From Tubiluchus corallicola (lineage: Eukaryota; Priapulida; Priapulimorpha; Priapulimorphida; Tubiluchidae): a DNA stretch of 64,000 nucleotides. The translations under genes and the position numbers were made by a program. Location: assembly GCA_030141605.1 (NCBI GenBank), contig JAQGDQ010000077.1:398001-462000 (forward strand), read 5' to 3'. Of the stretch, positions 42,171-64,000 are shown piece by piece (the first letter of the stretch is position 1; every line of letters begins with the position of its first letter). Under the pieces are notes generated by a model. It was not told the origin of the DNA and did not search any database. It was given only the letters and a program-made list of their open reading frames with translations.

Positions 42171-43660
42171 ATTAAGTTCACTTAAGTTTAGGATCTATTT
42201 ATATACCTCTTTTGGTACCTAGACAATTCCAGTTATACGAAATAGTAATTACAGTGAAATTATACTTCTTCAGTAATTATACTGAAAAGTATAAAAGTAG
42301 CCAGTGAAGTAGACCTTAGTGCGATGTCAAAGTAGGCAAACCTATGTAGTAGCAATTACATAATCTGGGACTATACTTATTTTGTTTATGTAGTTTTATT
42401 TTCTGCTTAGCATTTTAGATCAATTGCAAAAAATTGCCGCGTAAATAAAAAATAACGCATCATTTATTAAAATGTGAAAAAAATCGCCTCCTGTAACTGA
42501 AAAAGAATACGAAAACATGCCACAATTATCGATTTTGCATATTGTGAAAGTCTGGGAAATGTAGTGACAGGTATCTTACATCAGTCTGTCTAAACCAAAA
42601 AAAGGTTCATAATGAAGACGCGGGGGTGCCTCATCACAGAAAGACTTGATTTGAAACCACTGTAAAACATGCACCAAAAGGCGCTGTGATCGATGGCCAG
42701 GCTCATGTTTTGAGGATGACGGAACACGGTTCTGGTCAACTAATGTAAAATAGCATAAAAGTATTAACAATAAATGAAAACTAACTTTCTTGCCAGCTGA
42801 ACAAAAAGGATCACCAAAAAAATTAGCGATATAAGTTTCGCGGTAGGACAATCGCGAAGTTAAACTCTTTACTTGCTTAAAGCTAAAAATTAATCTTGAA
42901 ATTTTGTATCACCTACGTGCCGTCTTATTGCACATAGAGCTTATTTTAGCAGCAACGCTGTATAATATATTATTTGAAATTTAAGCTCTGACCATTAGAC
43001 GTAGCTTTTGACATCAATCGTTTGAAGCAAATTTAAATAACATTGTGTAAAGGTCAAAAACATAATCATTTGCAACTCGCACTTTATTAACTAAGCAAAA
43101 GTATAAACTACTTGACCTTGTCAATAAAATGGTGACATATTTTTTGTGAGCCAGTGACGATTTCACCAGCTGGTGCGAACATTTTAAATTATTAAGAATT
43201 TTCGTTGTGCTAAATCATTATAACTTTGTGAAGAAAGTTTTGTGAGACGTACTTTAAAATTCTATTTTCTTCCCCTTTAAAAGTTAACGTTGCCGCCAGA
43301 ACAGTGACAAGCTGTTTCAATCAGAAATAGCTTTAGTGCACTCATTCAATGTAAAACAATGATTAAACATTCGCTCAAACAAGTTTCTTGGCTTGTTTTT
43401 AAAAACTGCAATCTTGTAAAAAGTTATTTTCTGTAGGTCGATGGTAGAGGCGCTGAATCCGGTAAAAAATAATTTCTGTACTATAAATTCTTCTTAACTG
43501 TTTACAGAGGTAAGTTTGTTGTCTCTTGCCACTTAACACAACTCTCAACTGCTGTTTGAAGTCACTGATAAAAGCTAGCTTCTCAGGTACATTTACTGTT
43601 TATACAAAAGTACATTTACATTATTCATACAAACGTTTCTGGAAATACAAGTATTGTAAG

Positions 43661-43666
43661 TTTATT
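43661..43666 (-). promoter_or_regulatory. Candidate poly(A) signal of the guanylate cyclase gene
   Basis: AATAAA on the minus strand, about 350 nt past the stop codon at 44016. Confidence 0.35.
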
Positions 43667-44015
43667 ATAAACTCTGACAGTTATTACAATATGTACACTA
43701 TGTACATACAGGCTGATTAGGTACTCCTGCTTGTGCCAACTCAGGAAGCCTACCCAATCTCATTATTGGCGACGGGGGGGGGGGGGCTGGTGTGTTTGTA
43801 GATTAAAATGAGCAAAGGGTGTAGATACATTAATTGTCTACAACACTTGTCTAAGCATCAGTTTTAATATAGTCTAAAGTTTGAGCTCATTAGTTTGAAA
43901 AACTGAGTGCATTAATCTTGAGGCCCATGGTCTTTCTACCATAAAATTACGTTGATTAATTTTCATTGTAAATTCAGTCACTCAGTTAATACTGACAATT
44001 GTGTTCTTGTTGATG

Positions 44016-64000
<19,985 letters not shown>

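Larger units (their letters stand above)
40915..44015. other. Intergenic region between otopetrin and the guanylate cyclase
   Basis: The two genes converge here. It contains the copy C poly(A) signal, a tRNA-like SINE trace (about 41290-41360), a tandem duplication (42005-42170), a long G-tract at 43773-43787, and TTTATT at 43661-43666, which read on the minus strand is a possible poly(A) signal of the cyclase gene. No gene is seen. Confidence 0.45.

Overview
The window is animal nuclear DNA from a non-vertebrate metazoan. It is AT-rich, its genes are split by introns of about 0.2 to 9.6 kb with GT..AG borders, poly(A) signals are AATAAA, and microsatellites and decayed transposable elements are abundant. 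A sperm-axoneme protein, an otopetrin proton channel and a receptor guanylate cyclase all fit a motile-sperm invertebrate. I cannot name the phylum from the sequence alone.

Layout. (1) Positions 497-4751, + strand: the last six exons of an ABCC/MRP-type ABC transporter, covering the end of the second transmembrane unit, NBD2 and a C-terminal tail with a PPxY motif. A 1 kb inverted-repeat element (5324-6338) follows and carries the first AATAAA. (2) Positions 10665-40914, + strand: an otopetrin (OTOP) proton-channel gene. Nine exons encode a serine-rich N-terminus and TM1-TM6. After them come three tandem copies of one large terminal exon (32217, 37630, 40141), each encoding TM7-TM12 with its own acceptor and AATAAA. 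The third copy has a 14-nt deletion that breaks the frame before TM12. (3) Positions 16860-24264, - strand: a SPEF2-like axonemal gene, wholly nested in the 9.6 kb otopetrin intron between TM3 half-exons. Four exons are visible, the last 4.3 kb long. (4) Positions 44016-64000, - strand: twelve exons of a receptor-type (membrane) guanylate cyclase, with kinase-homology domain, dimerisation helix, cyclase domain and a long C-terminal tail. The extracellular and transmembrane parts lie beyond the right edge.

The rest is intron or intergenic DNA holding a hAT transposase relic, two non-LTR retrotransposon fragments, several foldback or TIR elements (one interrupted by another), tRNA-like SINE traces, degenerate tandem arrays and microsatellites. 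The most interesting feature is the otopetrin locus. Its exon structure cuts the channel exactly between its N-terminal and C-terminal six-helix halves and offers three alternative C-terminal halves, which looks like a cassette for making proton-channel isoforms.
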